Made by a program: the position numbers and the translations under genes. The notes beneath the pieces are model-generated. The model made no database searches, was not told the DNA's origin, and saw only the letters and a program-made list of their open reading frames with translations. This document shows, in pieces, positions 1 to 8,166 of a stretch of 61,698 nucleotides of DNA. The stretch is from an uncultured Mediterraneibacter sp. GTDB lineage: Bacteria > Bacillota > Clostridia > Lachnospirales > Lachnospiraceae. Within the stretch, counting starts at the first letter, position 1. Each line of letters begins with the position of its first letter. The stretch spans positions 1-61,698 of the forward strand of contig NZ_CALWFZ010000012.1 in assembly GCF_944377805.1 (NCBI RefSeq), written 5' to 3'.

Positions 1-66
1 TTGGGCTGGAAATCCCCACAGACTGTCTTGAAGGAATTTATTCAGCATGGTGTAACATATGTTTGA
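1..66 (+). CDS. transposase, C-terminal 21 residues (partial)
   Basis: Frame 1 reads [13 protein letters not shown]... and ends at TGA 64-66, inside the IS terminus. The LGWKSP motif matches the end of rve/DDE integrase-core transposases of the IS30, IS3 and IS481 type, where L-G-x-K-[ST]-P sits about 20 residues before the stop. The rest of the gene lies outside the window to the left. The overlap of the stop with the terminal repeat is usual for compact insertion sequences. The family assignment is an inference from very few residues. Confidence 0.65.
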   Translation: MGWKSPQTVLKEFIQHGVTYV

Positions 67-77
67 CAAACCTACAC
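1..77 (+). mobile_element. right end of an insertion sequence (left window edge)
   Basis: Positions 3-77 are a perfect inverted copy of 61624-61698. The shared block contains a transposase C-terminus followed at once by a terminus ending ...AAACCTACA, i.e. 5'-TGTAGG read inward, so the element has TG...CA type ends. Beyond position 77 the two copies diverge into rnfE here and spo0A at the other end. That is what two copies of one IS look like when an assembly stops inside them. The IS family cannot be settled from 75 bp. Confidence 0.8.
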
Positions 78-147
78 CCAGCATGAGGACAAATGTCGGA
101 TTCTCCTTGACAAGTCCGTTGAAAATACGTTCAAAGCATCTATTCAT
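76..147 (-). pseudogene. rnfE: RnfE, electron transport complex subunit E, 5' fragment cut by IS
   Basis: ATG at 147 overlaps the end of rnfG by 8 bp, the usual tight coupling in rnf operons. The frame reads MNRCFERIFNGLVKENPTF and then VLMLG, matching the RnfE N-terminus. The family normally continues LGMCPTLAVTT, but here the frame runs into the IS terminus at about position 77 and continues as unrelated residues. RnfE is a polytopic membrane subunit of the Na+/H+-translocating ferredoxin:NAD+ oxidoreductase. If the junction is real, this copy encodes no working subunit and rnfA and rnfB would be separated from the promoter by the IS. Confidence 0.8.
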
Positions 148-772
148 TTGTCCCCACCTCCTGACCGGATCCGCTCAATTCACCGTGATAATAGACAAGC
201 GCAGAGTCTACCGCGTTTGTTACCGCGTTTGTTGTAATCGTCGCACCGCTGATGGCATCAATCATATTGTCGCTGTCAGCTCCGTTTTTCGTATAAGTGA
301 ACTGATCTACGTTTTTATCTTTGAACTGATCTTTGAATTCGCTTTCATCTGCTTTCATGCCGAGCCCTGCAGTCTCGTTGATGGAAAGCATCTCCACGCC
401 TTTTACCGTGCCGTCGGAGGCGATTCCCACAGAGAGTTCAAGCTCTCCGTCGTAAGCTTCATAAGACATAACGTTGATCACATACCCCACCGTGTTGCCG
501 CTGTCATCCATGCCGGTCACTACAGTTGTGATCTCATCTGAGTCATAGCCGTTTTCAGCCAGCACAGACTGAGCTGTGTCCGCGTCAAAACTTCCGAGTT
601 CTTCAAAAGATGAAGCGTCCGGAAGAACAGCCCGGTAAGCTTCCTGGCGGGTATTTTCCTGAGCCTGTGCAATGGGGTCTTTTGTAATGTCGTACACGAT
701 ACCAAGAAGAAGGCCTGATACAAGAGTGATTGCTGTCAGGATCAGAGTGTTTTTCACGATTTTATTCATCAC
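140..772 (-). CDS. rnfG: RnfG, FMN-binding electron transport complex subunit
   Basis: 210 aa. RnfG is the subunit of the Rnf ferredoxin:NAD+ oxidoreductase that carries a covalently bound FMN on the outer face of the membrane. The N-terminus (about residues 9-29) is a single membrane anchor. The flavinylation motif SGATITT is at residues 175-181, and the Thr of SGAT (about 178) is the expected FMN attachment site. The start overlaps the rnfD stop by 4 bp (ATGA), and the stop overlaps the rnfE start by 8 bp, so translation is coupled through the operon. Length and motifs are normal for the family. Confidence 0.95.
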   Translation of the reverse strand: MMNKIVKNTLILTAITLVSGLLLGIVYDITKDPIAQAQENTRQEAYRAVLPDASSFEELGSFDADTAQSVLAENGYDSDEITTVVTGMDDSGNTVGYVINVMSYEAYDGELELSVGIASDGTVKGVEMLSINETAGLGMKADESEFKDQFKDKNVDQFTYTKNGADSDNMIDAISGATITTNAVTNAVDSALVYYHGELSGSGQEVGTNE

Positions 773-1701
773 TTCTCTCCTCCTTTACCAAATGGTTTTG
801 GAAGGGTAACCTTCTCGATCAGGGGAACCAGAAGGTTACTGATAATGATCGCATAGGAGACGCCTTCCGCCGAACCTCCGAAGAGACGGAACAGCCCGGT
901 CAGAAGTCCCATACAGACTCCGTATATAATCTTGCCGCTGCTGGTAATCGGCGAGGTGACATAATCCGTCGCCATAAACCATGCGCCCAGCATCAGACCG
1001 CCCCCGCACAGATGAGCTGTTATGTACTGCGGATCAAATCCGTGTCCTCCAAAAAGGACAAGAAATACAACAAAAGATACAATATATGATCCGGGGATGC
1101 GAAGATCGATTACCCCCATTAATATCAAAAACATAGCTCCGATCATAATTGCGATGACAGATGTCTCGCCAATAGTTCCTCTGATATTTCCGAAGAGCAT
1201 ATCCATTGTATTGACCGCCTCACCGGCTTTGAGATTTGCCAGCGGAGTCGGTCCTGTCACGCCGTCATATACAAAATATGTCATACGTCCGGTAAAACAG
1301 ATCAAAAGAAAGCATCGTGCCGCAAGGGCCGGATTCATAAAGTTCTGTCCCAGCCCGCCGAATAACTGCTTTACCACAATGATTGCAAATACAGCTCCTA
1401 CAACTCCCATCCACAGGGGAAGTGTGGGCGGAAGATTCAAGGCGAGTAAAAGTCCTGTAACAACTGCGCTGAAATCATTGATTGTAACCGGCTTGTGCAT
1501 TAATAACTCATAGATCAATTCTGACAACACGGCCGCCACTGTTGTGACTATAACAAGACACCATGCATTTTCATGACGAAAATTCCAGATTCCGAAAAAA
1601 GTAGCAGGCAGAAGCCCGATCACTACCATGAGCATAATATTGCTGCTATTGACTTTATCGCGGATATGCGGCGAAGATGATACATTATATTTTTTGTTCA
1701 A
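769..1701 (-). CDS. rnfD: RnfD, membrane subunit D of the Rnf complex
   Basis: 310 aa, highly hydrophobic with about nine or ten membrane segments beginning near residue 22. RnfD carries a second covalent FMN, and the motif TGPTPL at residues 149-154 is the expected phosphoester attachment site (Thr152). The RnfD-typical stretch GQNFMNPALAARC is at about 118-130. It sits between rnfC (17 bp gap) and rnfG (4 bp overlap), the gene order seen in Clostridia (rnfCDGEAB). The complex couples oxidation of reduced ferredoxin by NAD+ to ion pumping. Confidence 0.95.
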   Translation of the reverse strand: MNKKYNVSSSPHIRDKVNSSNIMLMVVIGLLPATFFGIWNFRHENAWCLVIVTTVAAVLSELIYELLMHKPVTINDFSAVVTGLLLALNLPPTLPLWMGVVGAVFAIIVVKQLFGGLGQNFMNPALAARCFLLICFTGRMTYFVYDGVTGPTPLANLKAGEAVNTMDMLFGNIRGTIGETSVIAIMIGAMFLILMGVIDLRIPGSYIVSFVVFLVLFGGHGFDPQYITAHLCGGGLMLGAWFMATDYVTSPITSSGKIIYGVCMGLLTGLFRLFGGSAEGVSYAIIISNLLVPLIEKVTLPKPFGKGGEK

Positions 1702-1717
1702 TTTTCTCTCACCTCTC

Positions 1718-3037
1718 TTACTTTTTCCTTTTGTTTGCCAGCGCGCTTTTGCGCATAGAGCCGATCGCCTGTTTCAGAGGGCGTTTGGCCGGGCAGACAT
1801 AACTGCAGGAACCGCATTCCACGCATTCCAGACCGTTCATTGTTACAAATATATCCTCATCATGCCGCTGAGCGTAATCTGCCAGTCTGGACGGGATGAG
1901 TCTGCTTGGACAGACTTCAACACATCTGCCGCAGTTGATGCATGCTGTCTCAGGACTTTTTGCAACTACGTCTTCTTTAAAAGCCAATATGGAAGAGGAA
2001 GTTTTTGTGACAGGCGCGTCGGCAGTAACCATAGCAAATCCCATCATGGGGCCGCCTGAAATCAGTTTCTCGGGATCAGAGGAAAATCCTCCTGCGGCTT
2101 TGATCAGTTCTTCGTGGCTTGTGCCCAGAAGCACTTTGAAATTTCCCGGATTTGCCACCGCGTCTCCGCTCACTGTCACCACTCTCTCTGTAAGAGGTTT
2201 CCCCTCTACTACCGCTGTATGTATAGCGATCAGAGTCTCCACATTATCTACAATGCATCCGGCATCAGCAGGCAGCATCGAAGAATTAATTGCCCGCTTT
2301 GTCACGGCATAAATAAGCTGGCGTTCCGCGCCCTGAGGATATTTAGCAGCAAGAATCTTCACATCCATACGCGGTTCTCCGGCGATGGCCGTCCTGATCT
2401 TTTCCGCGCAGTCCCTTTTATTATCCTCTACGGCAAAATATCCTTTTGCATTCGGGAACAGTGAGAGAACAACCCGCATTCCGCTGACAAGCTCATCCGT
2501 GTATTCGAGCATTCTCCTGTAGTCAGCGGTAATATACGGTTCACATTCCGCACAGTTTGCGATGATATACTCAATCTTATCAGGTTCTTTCGGAGACAGT
2601 TTCACCCTTGTCGGAAAGCCCGCGCCTCCCATACCTACCACTCCGGCATTGCTGATCTTTTCAAGGATTTCTTCTTCGGTCATCGTATCGAGAGGCTTCA
2701 CCTGCTCATACTCTGCTTCGCTGTATTCATTATCATTTTCGATTACGATACACTCCACCCTGGAACCGGTTGGATTAAAGCGGTATTCCAGACCTTTTAC
2801 CGTGCCGGATACCGAAGCGTATAACGGGGCGGAAACAAAGCCGCCGGCTTCTGCGATCATCTGTCCTTTGAGAACATGATCTCCCTTTTTTACAACAGGA
2901 TTGGCTGGAGCCCCTATATGCTGAGAGAGAGGATACACAAGATCGCCTTTTGGCTGGATTTCGCGAATCGCCTGATCTTTGGAAAAACGCTTTCCATCAT
3001 CAGGATGGATACCGCCCTTAAATGTCAGAAGTCCCAT
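1718..3037 (-). CDS. rnfC: RnfC, NADH-binding iron-sulfur subunit of the Rnf complex
   Basis: 439 aa from the ATG at 3037, chosen because GGAAG lies just upstream and MGLLTFKGGIHPDDGK is the family N-terminus. An in-frame ATG at 3106 would add an unlikely basic leader. The middle has the Complex I 51 kDa-like FMN/NADH fold, with GVVGMGGAGFPTRVK near residues 130-145. Two [4Fe-4S] ferredoxin motifs are near the C-terminus: CINCGRCVEVCP from about residue 366 and CVECGSCSYVCP from about 405. It is the first gene of the operon and the NAD+-reducing entry subunit. Confidence 0.95.
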   Translation of the reverse strand: MGLLTFKGGIHPDDGKRFSKDQAIREIQPKGDLVYPLSQHIGAPANPVVKKGDHVLKGQMIAEAGGFVSAPLYASVSGTVKGLEYRFNPTGSRVECIVIENDNEYSEAEYEQVKPLDTMTEEEILEKISNAGVVGMGGAGFPTRVKLSPKEPDKIEYIIANCAECEPYITADYRRMLEYTDELVSGMRVVLSLFPNAKGYFAVEDNKRDCAEKIRTAIAGEPRMDVKILAAKYPQGAERQLIYAVTKRAINSSMLPADAGCIVDNVETLIAIHTAVVEGKPLTERVVTVSGDAVANPGNFKVLLGTSHEELIKAAGGFSSDPEKLISGGPMMGFAMVTADAPVTKTSSSILAFKEDVVAKSPETACINCGRCVEVCPSRLIPSRLADYAQRHDEDIFVTMNGLECVECGSCSYVCPAKRPLKQAIGSMRKSALANKRKK

Positions 3038-3172
3038 TTTTCTCTTCCTTTCTTTTCTTTGTGGCAAGAACAAACAGCAGTATGAGGAACCGCTGTCTGA
3101 ATGCACATTTTTAATAGTAATATTGTACTAAAAAATTTGTCTGAATTCCAGTATAAGAATACATTTTATGCA

Positions 3173-3206
3173 TAAAAATACCGGAGCAGAACACATCTGC
3201 CCCGGT
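3173..3206 (-). terminator. rho-independent terminator after the S1-domain gene
   Basis: On the minus strand an 11-bp stem ACCGGGGCAGA/TCTGCTCCGGT (one G-T mismatch) with a short loop is followed by ATTTTTAT. It lies 18 bp beyond the stop of the S1 gene and separates that operon from rnf. Confidence 0.85.
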
Positions 3207-3223
3207 TATAATGCTTAAAGCAA

Positions 3224-4330
3224 TTACTCTTCTACTGCCTCGTCTGTGTATGCAACCTCTGTCTCTTCCTCTGAGTGATCCGGCTCTAAAGCTTTCATAC
3301 TCAGACTGATCTTCTTTTCCTCAACGTTGAGGTCAACGATCTTGGCCGTAATTTCCTGGCCAATCGAAAGTACATCTGACGGTTTGTCGACATGCTCCCT
3401 TGAAATCTGGGAAACATGAAGCAGCGCGTCCACACCGGGCGCAAGCTCAACAAAGGCGCCGAAATCAGTCATACGGGCAACCTTTCCTGTAACAACTGTA
3501 CCCACCGCGAAGTCTTCCTCAGCATTTGCCCACGGGTTTGTCTCCGGAAATTTCAGGCTGAGAGCAATCTTGGTATCATTGATGTCTTTTACAAGAACAG
3601 TGAGCGGATCACCTACATGGAACAGTTTCTTTGGAGTATCTACTCTGCCCCATGACATCTCTGAGATGTGGAGAAGTCCGTCTACACCGCCGAGGTCGAC
3701 AAAAGCACCGAAATCAGTTACATTCTTGACAACTCCATCGATTCTGTCTCCCACCTGGAGTTTTGAGAAAAGCTCTTTCTGTTTCTCAGCGCGTTCTGCC
3801 ACAAGAAGTTGTCTTCTGTCGCCGATCACGCGGTTTCTTCTCGGATTGAACTCGCTGATTACAAATTCAATCTCCTGTCCTTCATATTTGCTGAGATCTT
3901 TTTCATAAGAATCTGATACAAGGCTTGCCGGAATGAATACTCTCACTTCATCGACAGTTGCACAGATACCGCCGCCAAGAATCTGAGTAACCGTAGCCTT
4001 AAGAACTTCCTTGTTCTCGTATGCTTCACGCAGTCTCTCGTTTCCTTTTTCAGCGGCAAGTCTCTTATATGTAAGAAGAACCTGACCTTCTCCGTCATTT
4101 ACTTTCAGAACTTTAACAGTCATCTTATCGCCAACGGAAACAACAGTTGTAAGATCGAGGGACTGATCATTGGAATATTCGTTCTTCGTGATGATACCGT
4201 CTGCTTTGTAACCAATATTCAGGATGATTTCATCCGGTTTCACATCGATTACAGTACCTTCCACCACCTCGCCGTTGTGAATTGTTTTAAATGACTCGTC
4301 TAACATCTGTTCAAAAGATAATTCTGACAT
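3224..4330 (-). CDS. rpsA: S1 RNA-binding domain protein (30S ribosomal protein S1-like)
   Basis: 368 aa from the ATG at 4330, which has GAGGAGG 9 bases upstream. The upstream in-frame ATG at 4348 lies inside ispH without a good site. Four S1 repeats are recognisable, at roughly residues 10-80, 95-165, 185-255 and 270-340. The third and fourth are the best, each with the VTDFGAFV or MTDFGAFVEL strand and LLHxS signatures. The C-terminus is acidic. In many Clostridia this protein is fused to or directly follows IspH; here the two genes overlap by 20 bp. It is shorter than the six-repeat proteobacterial S1, so a role equal to true S1 in translation initiation is not certain. Confidence 0.9.
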   Translation of the reverse strand: MSELSFEQMLDESFKTIHNGEVVEGTVIDVKPDEIILNIGYKADGIITKNEYSNDQSLDLTTVVSVGDKMTVKVLKVNDGEGQVLLTYKRLAAEKGNERLREAYENKEVLKATVTQILGGGICATVDEVRVFIPASLVSDSYEKDLSKYEGQEIEFVISEFNPRRNRVIGDRRQLLVAERAEKQKELFSKLQVGDRIDGVVKNVTDFGAFVDLGGVDGLLHISEMSWGRVDTPKKLFHVGDPLTVLVKDINDTKIALSLKFPETNPWANAEEDFAVGTVVTGKVARMTDFGAFVELAPGVDALLHVSQISREHVDKPSDVLSIGQEITAKIVDLNVEEKKISLSMKALEPDHSEEETEVAYTDEAVEE

Positions 4331-5162
4331 TATTTTGAACCTCCTCAATTATATTGTTGGGCGTGGATGCCCCTGCTGTAATACCTACTGTTTCCACTGA
4401 CCCTAATTGATTCAAATCCAAATCGTCAAGTGTCTGAATATAGTACGTATTGTTACATGCTTTTTGGCAGATTTCAAATAACTTCTGGGTATTGGAACTA
4501 TGTTTGTCACCAATCACTATCATAGCATCCACCGATTTCGCAATGCTTTCTGCCTCGGTCTGCCGTTCTTTTGTAGCATTGCAAATTGTATTTAAAACAC
4601 TTACATCATAACTCTTTTTCTTTATAATTTCAACTAAATCTTTAAATTTGTTGTAATTAAATGTCGTCTGTGAAACGACACATATCTTTTCTTTTTCAGT
4701 AAAATCAATTTTCTCAATGTCGGCCGAGCACTGAATCACAGCCGCGTTTTCGCCGGCCCATCCCCGAATACCGATCACTTCGGGATGGTCGGGATTTCCA
4801 ATAATAAGGATATATTTTCCTTGTGCGCTCTCCTTCTGCACAATATTGTGTATCTTTTTTACAAACGGACAGGTGGCGTCTACGATGCGGATTCCTTTTT
4901 TCTCCAGCTCGTCATGGATTCTCTTTTCCACGCCGTGCGATCGGATGATCACAGTTCCCTCGCTGACGGAATCAAGCGCTTCTTCTGTCCGAAGCACTTT
5001 CACTCCTCTGCTTTCCAGATCTTTGACAACCTCTTCGTTGTGTATGATCGGACCATAAGTGTAGATCGGGCCTTCACAGTCTCCGATCTGTTCGTAGACC
5101 GTGTCAACCGCGCGTTTTACTCCGAAACAGAATCCGGCTGTTTTTGCTTTGATTATCTCCAT
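4311..5162 (-). CDS. ispH: IspH, 4-hydroxy-3-methylbut-2-enyl diphosphate reductase
   Basis: 283 aa. It catalyses the last step of the MEP isoprenoid pathway, reducing HMBPP to IPP and DMAPP at a [4Fe-4S] cluster. The three cluster cysteines are visible: Cys12 in GFCFGVKRAV, Cys98 in DATCPFV and Cys194 in NTICNATKERQ. The RSHGV (about 74-78) and GDKHSSNT substrate motifs are also present. GGAG precedes the ATG, and the gene starts 6 bp after the cmk stop. The overlap with the downstream S1 gene implies translational coupling. Length is normal. Confidence 0.96.
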   Translation of the reverse strand: MEIIKAKTAGFCFGVKRAVDTVYEQIGDCEGPIYTYGPIIHNEEVVKDLESRGVKVLRTEEALDSVSEGTVIIRSHGVEKRIHDELEKKGIRIVDATCPFVKKIHNIVQKESAQGKYILIIGNPDHPEVIGIRGWAGENAAVIQCSADIEKIDFTEKEKICVVSQTTFNYNKFKDLVEIIKKKSYDVSVLNTICNATKERQTEAESIAKSVDAMIVIGDKHSSNTQKLFEICQKACNNTYYIQTLDDLDLNQLGSVETVGITAGASTPNNIIEEVQNNVRIIF

Positions 5163-5168
5163 AATACA

Positions 5169-5831
5169 TCACTCCTGTCGGCAGTAACCGCAGATCGCGG
5201 ATACAACCTCGGGAATTGTCATATCGGAACTGTCAATGAGAATCGCATCCTTGGCTTTTTTCAGAGGAGCAATCTCTCTTGTCATATCCCGCTCATCCCG
5301 TTCTTTAATATCCTGCGCGATCTGATTGAGATCACAGTTCGCGCCTTTTTCTTTAAGTTCCTCATATCTGCGCTTCGCTCTCGTCTCCACGCTCGCTGTC
5401 AGGTAGATTTTTACATCTGCATCCGGCAGAATGTGGGTGCCAATATCACGGCCATCCATGATCACATCCCCCTCTCTTGCGAGGGATCGCTGAAGTTCAA
5501 GAAGCTTCTCGCGGACTGCCGGTATAGCGGAAGTTTTGGATGCCATATTTCCGACGTCTTCTGTGCGGAGCCTGTCTGTAACGTTCTTTCCATTCAGATA
5601 GATCTGCTGTGCGCCGTCCTCATATCTGATGGATACATCGGCGTCCTGACACGCCCGGGCGATGTCGGCGCTGTTTTCAGGATCGACTCCTTTGTCGAGA
5701 AAATGTATGGCAAGCCCCCGGTACATTGCTCCGGTATCTACATATATATATCCCTTTTCTTTTGCTACGAGTTTTGCGATAGTACTTTTTCCGGCTCCTG
5801 CCGGCCCGTCAATCGCTACGTTATATCCCAT
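5169..5831 (-). CDS. cmk: cytidylate kinase
   Basis: 220 aa from the ATG at 5831, which has GGAGG 8 bases upstream and begins MGYNVAIDG. A longer in-frame start at 5858 lacks a site. It phosphorylates CMP/dCMP. The P-loop GPAGAGKST is at residues 9-17, DTGAMYR at about 35-41, and the CMP-binding MDGRDIGT segment near 93-100. It sits between the HI0933 flavoprotein and ispH, an order common in Clostridia. Confidence 0.96.
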   Translation of the reverse strand: MGYNVAIDGPAGAGKSTIAKLVAKEKGYIYVDTGAMYRGLAIHFLDKGVDPENSADIARACQDADVSIRYEDGAQQIYLNGKNVTDRLRTEDVGNMASKTSAIPAVREKLLELQRSLAREGDVIMDGRDIGTHILPDADVKIYLTASVETRAKRRYEELKEKGANCDLNQIAQDIKERDERDMTREIAPLKKAKDAILIDSSDMTIPEVVSAICGYCRQE

Positions 5832-5909
5832 CTCTGTTCCTCCCGGTAAATTCAACATTCAACTCATATAGTATACCCTGATATAACAGAATGAACAAGA
5901 ACTTTTCTC

Positions 5910-7160
5910 TCACGCGTTTAATCCGGCAAGATACCCGGTACTCCAGGCGATCTGTAGATTATATCCCCCGGTCATTGCGTCAAGATCGAGCACTTCCCCC
6001 GCGAAATAGAGATCTTTTACAAGCTTTGACTCCATTGTTCCGGGGTCAACCTCTTTTACCGAGACCCCGCCCTTTGTTATGATTGCTTCTTTATAGCCGC
6101 GCAGTCCGGTCAGTGTCATCGAGAAATCTTTGATCAGGCGGACAAATTTCAGCCGTTCCTCTTTTGTGATTTCGTTGACTTTCTTATGTTCCGGTATACC
6201 TGAGAGCTCCACCATTATCGGGCGCAGCTTTGCCGGAAACAGACTGTCCAGAGCGTTTTTGAACTGACGGTTGTGACTGGCCTCAAATTCCCTTAAGACG
6301 CGTCTGTCAAGCTGCTCTTTTGTGAGAGCGGGTTTCAGGTCGATATGAAGTACGAGTTCCTTCTCACGAAGTTTTCTTCCGACCACACTGCTGGCACTTA
6401 AGATAACGGGACCGGTCACTCCGTAGTGAGTAAACAGCATTTCTCCAAATTCCCGGTACAGCTTCTTTTTTCCGTCAGTGATCTGTATTTCGATATTTCG
6501 CAGTGAAAGCCCCATCAGTTCACCGGCATACCACTCTCTTACTGCCATAGGCACAAGCGAAGGGAAAAGTTCTGTTACTTTGTGTCCGCATCGCTTGGCA
6601 AAGCGGTATCCGTCTCCTGTTGAGCCTGTAGCCGGATAAGAGATTCCGCCTGTTGCTACGATCACGGAATCGCCGTGTATTTTTCTGCCGGAAGAAAGCA
6701 TGATTCCACGGGCAGCCGGGCGTTCCAGACTGCCGGAACGATTCTCTTCGACTATCAGTTCCTTCACTTCGGCATTCAGATTGATCTTTACTCTAAGGCG
6801 CTCCAGCTCATCTTTCATCGCCCGAATCACATCGGAAGAGTGATCGGATACAGGAAACACCCGTCCTCCCCGTTCCACTTTCGTTTTTACTCCCAGTTCC
6901 TCAAAAAAGTCGATTGTCTGCTCGTTAGTAAAGCTGTAAAATGCGCTGTAGAGAAACTTCGGATTGCTGATGACCGCAGGAAAAAGATCTTCCAGATCAG
7001 CGGCGTTGGTGATGTTGCATCTGCCCTTCCCCGTGATAAAAAGTTTTCTTCCAAGCCTGTCGTTTTTCTCAAACAGTTCTACCTGGCTGCCGGATCGCGC
7101 GGCTGATATGGCGGCCATCATCCCGGCGGCTCCTCCTCCCGCAATCAATACTTTACTCAT
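5910..7160 (-). CDS. HI0933-family NAD(P)/FAD-dependent oxidoreductase (BaiN/YhiN-like)
   Basis: 416 aa. An N-terminal FAD-binding Rossmann motif GGGAAGMMAA is at residues 8-17, the family signature TGKGRCNITN near 43-52, and a C-terminal flavin motif AGEVLDLDAMTGGYN near 391-405. The family includes BaiN, implicated in bile-acid dehydroxylation in Clostridium, but most members have no proven substrate and context here does not point to bile acids. Its start overlaps the RpiR gene by 8 bp, so the two are probably co-translated. Confidence 0.9.
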   Translation of the reverse strand: MSKVLIAGGGAAGMMAAISAARSGSQVELFEKNDRLGRKLFITGKGRCNITNAADLEDLFPAVISNPKFLYSAFYSFTNEQTIDFFEELGVKTKVERGGRVFPVSDHSSDVIRAMKDELERLRVKINLNAEVKELIVEENRSGSLERPAARGIMLSSGRKIHGDSVIVATGGISYPATGSTGDGYRFAKRCGHKVTELFPSLVPMAVREWYAGELMGLSLRNIEIQITDGKKKLYREFGEMLFTHYGVTGPVILSASSVVGRKLREKELVLHIDLKPALTKEQLDRRVLREFEASHNRQFKNALDSLFPAKLRPIMVELSGIPEHKKVNEITKEERLKFVRLIKDFSMTLTGLRGYKEAIITKGGVSVKEVDPGTMESKLVKDLYFAGEVLDLDAMTGGYNLQIAWSTGYLAGLNA

Positions 7161-8106
7161 TGTCTCCTCCGCTTTCTCCCCGGGACTTTTTTGTATCCTG
7201 GGGAAATGACGTACTTACCGGATTCAGTTCGTCTCCACTGTACACCTGGTACTCTCCCCATATTTTCTCCAATGTCTCAAGAGTTGCGACCACCTCGCCC
7301 TGCTTTTTCATACAGAGGGCGACAATCAGTGCGTTGATTACACTTAACGGCGCCACAAGAGAGTCGACGATAGATGCCATGTCGCTTCTCGCAATCAGAT
7401 TACAAGAGGAGTACAGATTCATAGGGGAGTGTATACTGTCTGTAAGGGTGATTACTTTGGCTTTTCTGTTACTTGCGAATTCCAGCGCTTTTAACGTACG
7501 CATGGAATACCTTGGAAAACTGATTCCGATGATCACATCTTCCCCTCCGATCCGAATGAGCTGCTCAAAGATCTCACTGGAACTGTTTGTCGTAACCGGA
7601 GTTACGTTGTCGCATACCAGATTCAGATAAAAACTGAAAAAAGATGCCAGAGGGGCGCAGCTCCTGATTCCGATCACATAGATCTTGCGTGCGTTCAGAA
7701 TCGTATCAATGGCAAGATTGAAGGCATTGTGGTCAATGGCGCCGAGTGTCTGCTTGATCTTGTCAATATCAGAATGGAGCACAGTTTCCAGAATTTCGCT
7801 CTGGCTGATTCTGCCGTATGTGACTTCCATTCTCTGGATCGAGTTCAGTTTATTGCGCACCAGCTCCTCCAGGGCTTTCTGGAATCCCGGATACCCCTTG
7901 TAGCCAAGCTGAATGGCAAAACGGACTACAGTGGATTCACTGACGCCCACAGTCTCTCCCAGTCTCGCGGCAGTTAAAAAAACCGCTTTGTCATAATTCT
8001 GACGGACATAATCAGCCAGTCTGCGCTGCCCTTTGCTCATCTTACTGTATCTCTCTTCTATGCGAATAATTAATTCATTTGTTGTAGTTTCTGCTGCTTC
8101 AATCAT
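7153..8106 (-). CDS. MurR/RpiR-family transcriptional regulator with SIS domain
   Basis: 317 aa. The N-terminal helix-turn-helix (about residues 15-90) contains RLGETVGVSESTVVRFAIQLGYKGYPGFQ, broken here as RLGETVGVSES then TVVRF, typical of RpiR proteins. It is followed by a SIS sugar-phosphate binding domain (about 125-265) with YVIGIRSCAPLASFF and the SSSEI loop. Members usually respond to phosphosugars. The target cannot be named because no sugar operon is adjacent; the gene heads the flavoprotein-cmk-ispH-S1 cluster. The C-terminus of about 30 polar residues looks disordered. Confidence 0.9.
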   Translation of the reverse strand: MIEAAETTTNELIIRIEERYSKMSKGQRRLADYVRQNYDKAVFLTAARLGETVGVSESTVVRFAIQLGYKGYPGFQKALEELVRNKLNSIQRMEVTYGRISQSEILETVLHSDIDKIKQTLGAIDHNAFNLAIDTILNARKIYVIGIRSCAPLASFFSFYLNLVCDNVTPVTTNSSSEIFEQLIRIGGEDVIIGISFPRYSMRTLKALEFASNRKAKVITLTDSIHSPMNLYSSCNLIARSDMASIVDSLVAPLSVINALIVALCMKKQGEVVATLETLEKIWGEYQVYSGDELNPVSTSFPQDTKKSRGESGGDNE

Positions 8107-8166
8107 TTACTTTCTATTCCTTGCTTTTTATTCCTTCACTATAATCAAACCAAAACCCGGCTGCTT

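Noticed and set aside
4785-5849. 354-codon open frame on the plus strand across ispH and cmk
   Set aside because: It lies antisense to two certain genes, has no ribosome binding site, and its translation (many Cys, Phe, Ser) has no recognisable domain. Other long plus-strand frames opposite integrase (18388-19527), alaS (51160-52212, 52861-53925) and gdhA are rejected for the same reason.
5910-7160. Bile-acid dehydroxylation (BaiN) function for the HI0933 flavoprotein
   Set aside because: Only family resemblance; no bai genes nearby, and this gene order with cmk and ispH is common in species without that pathway.
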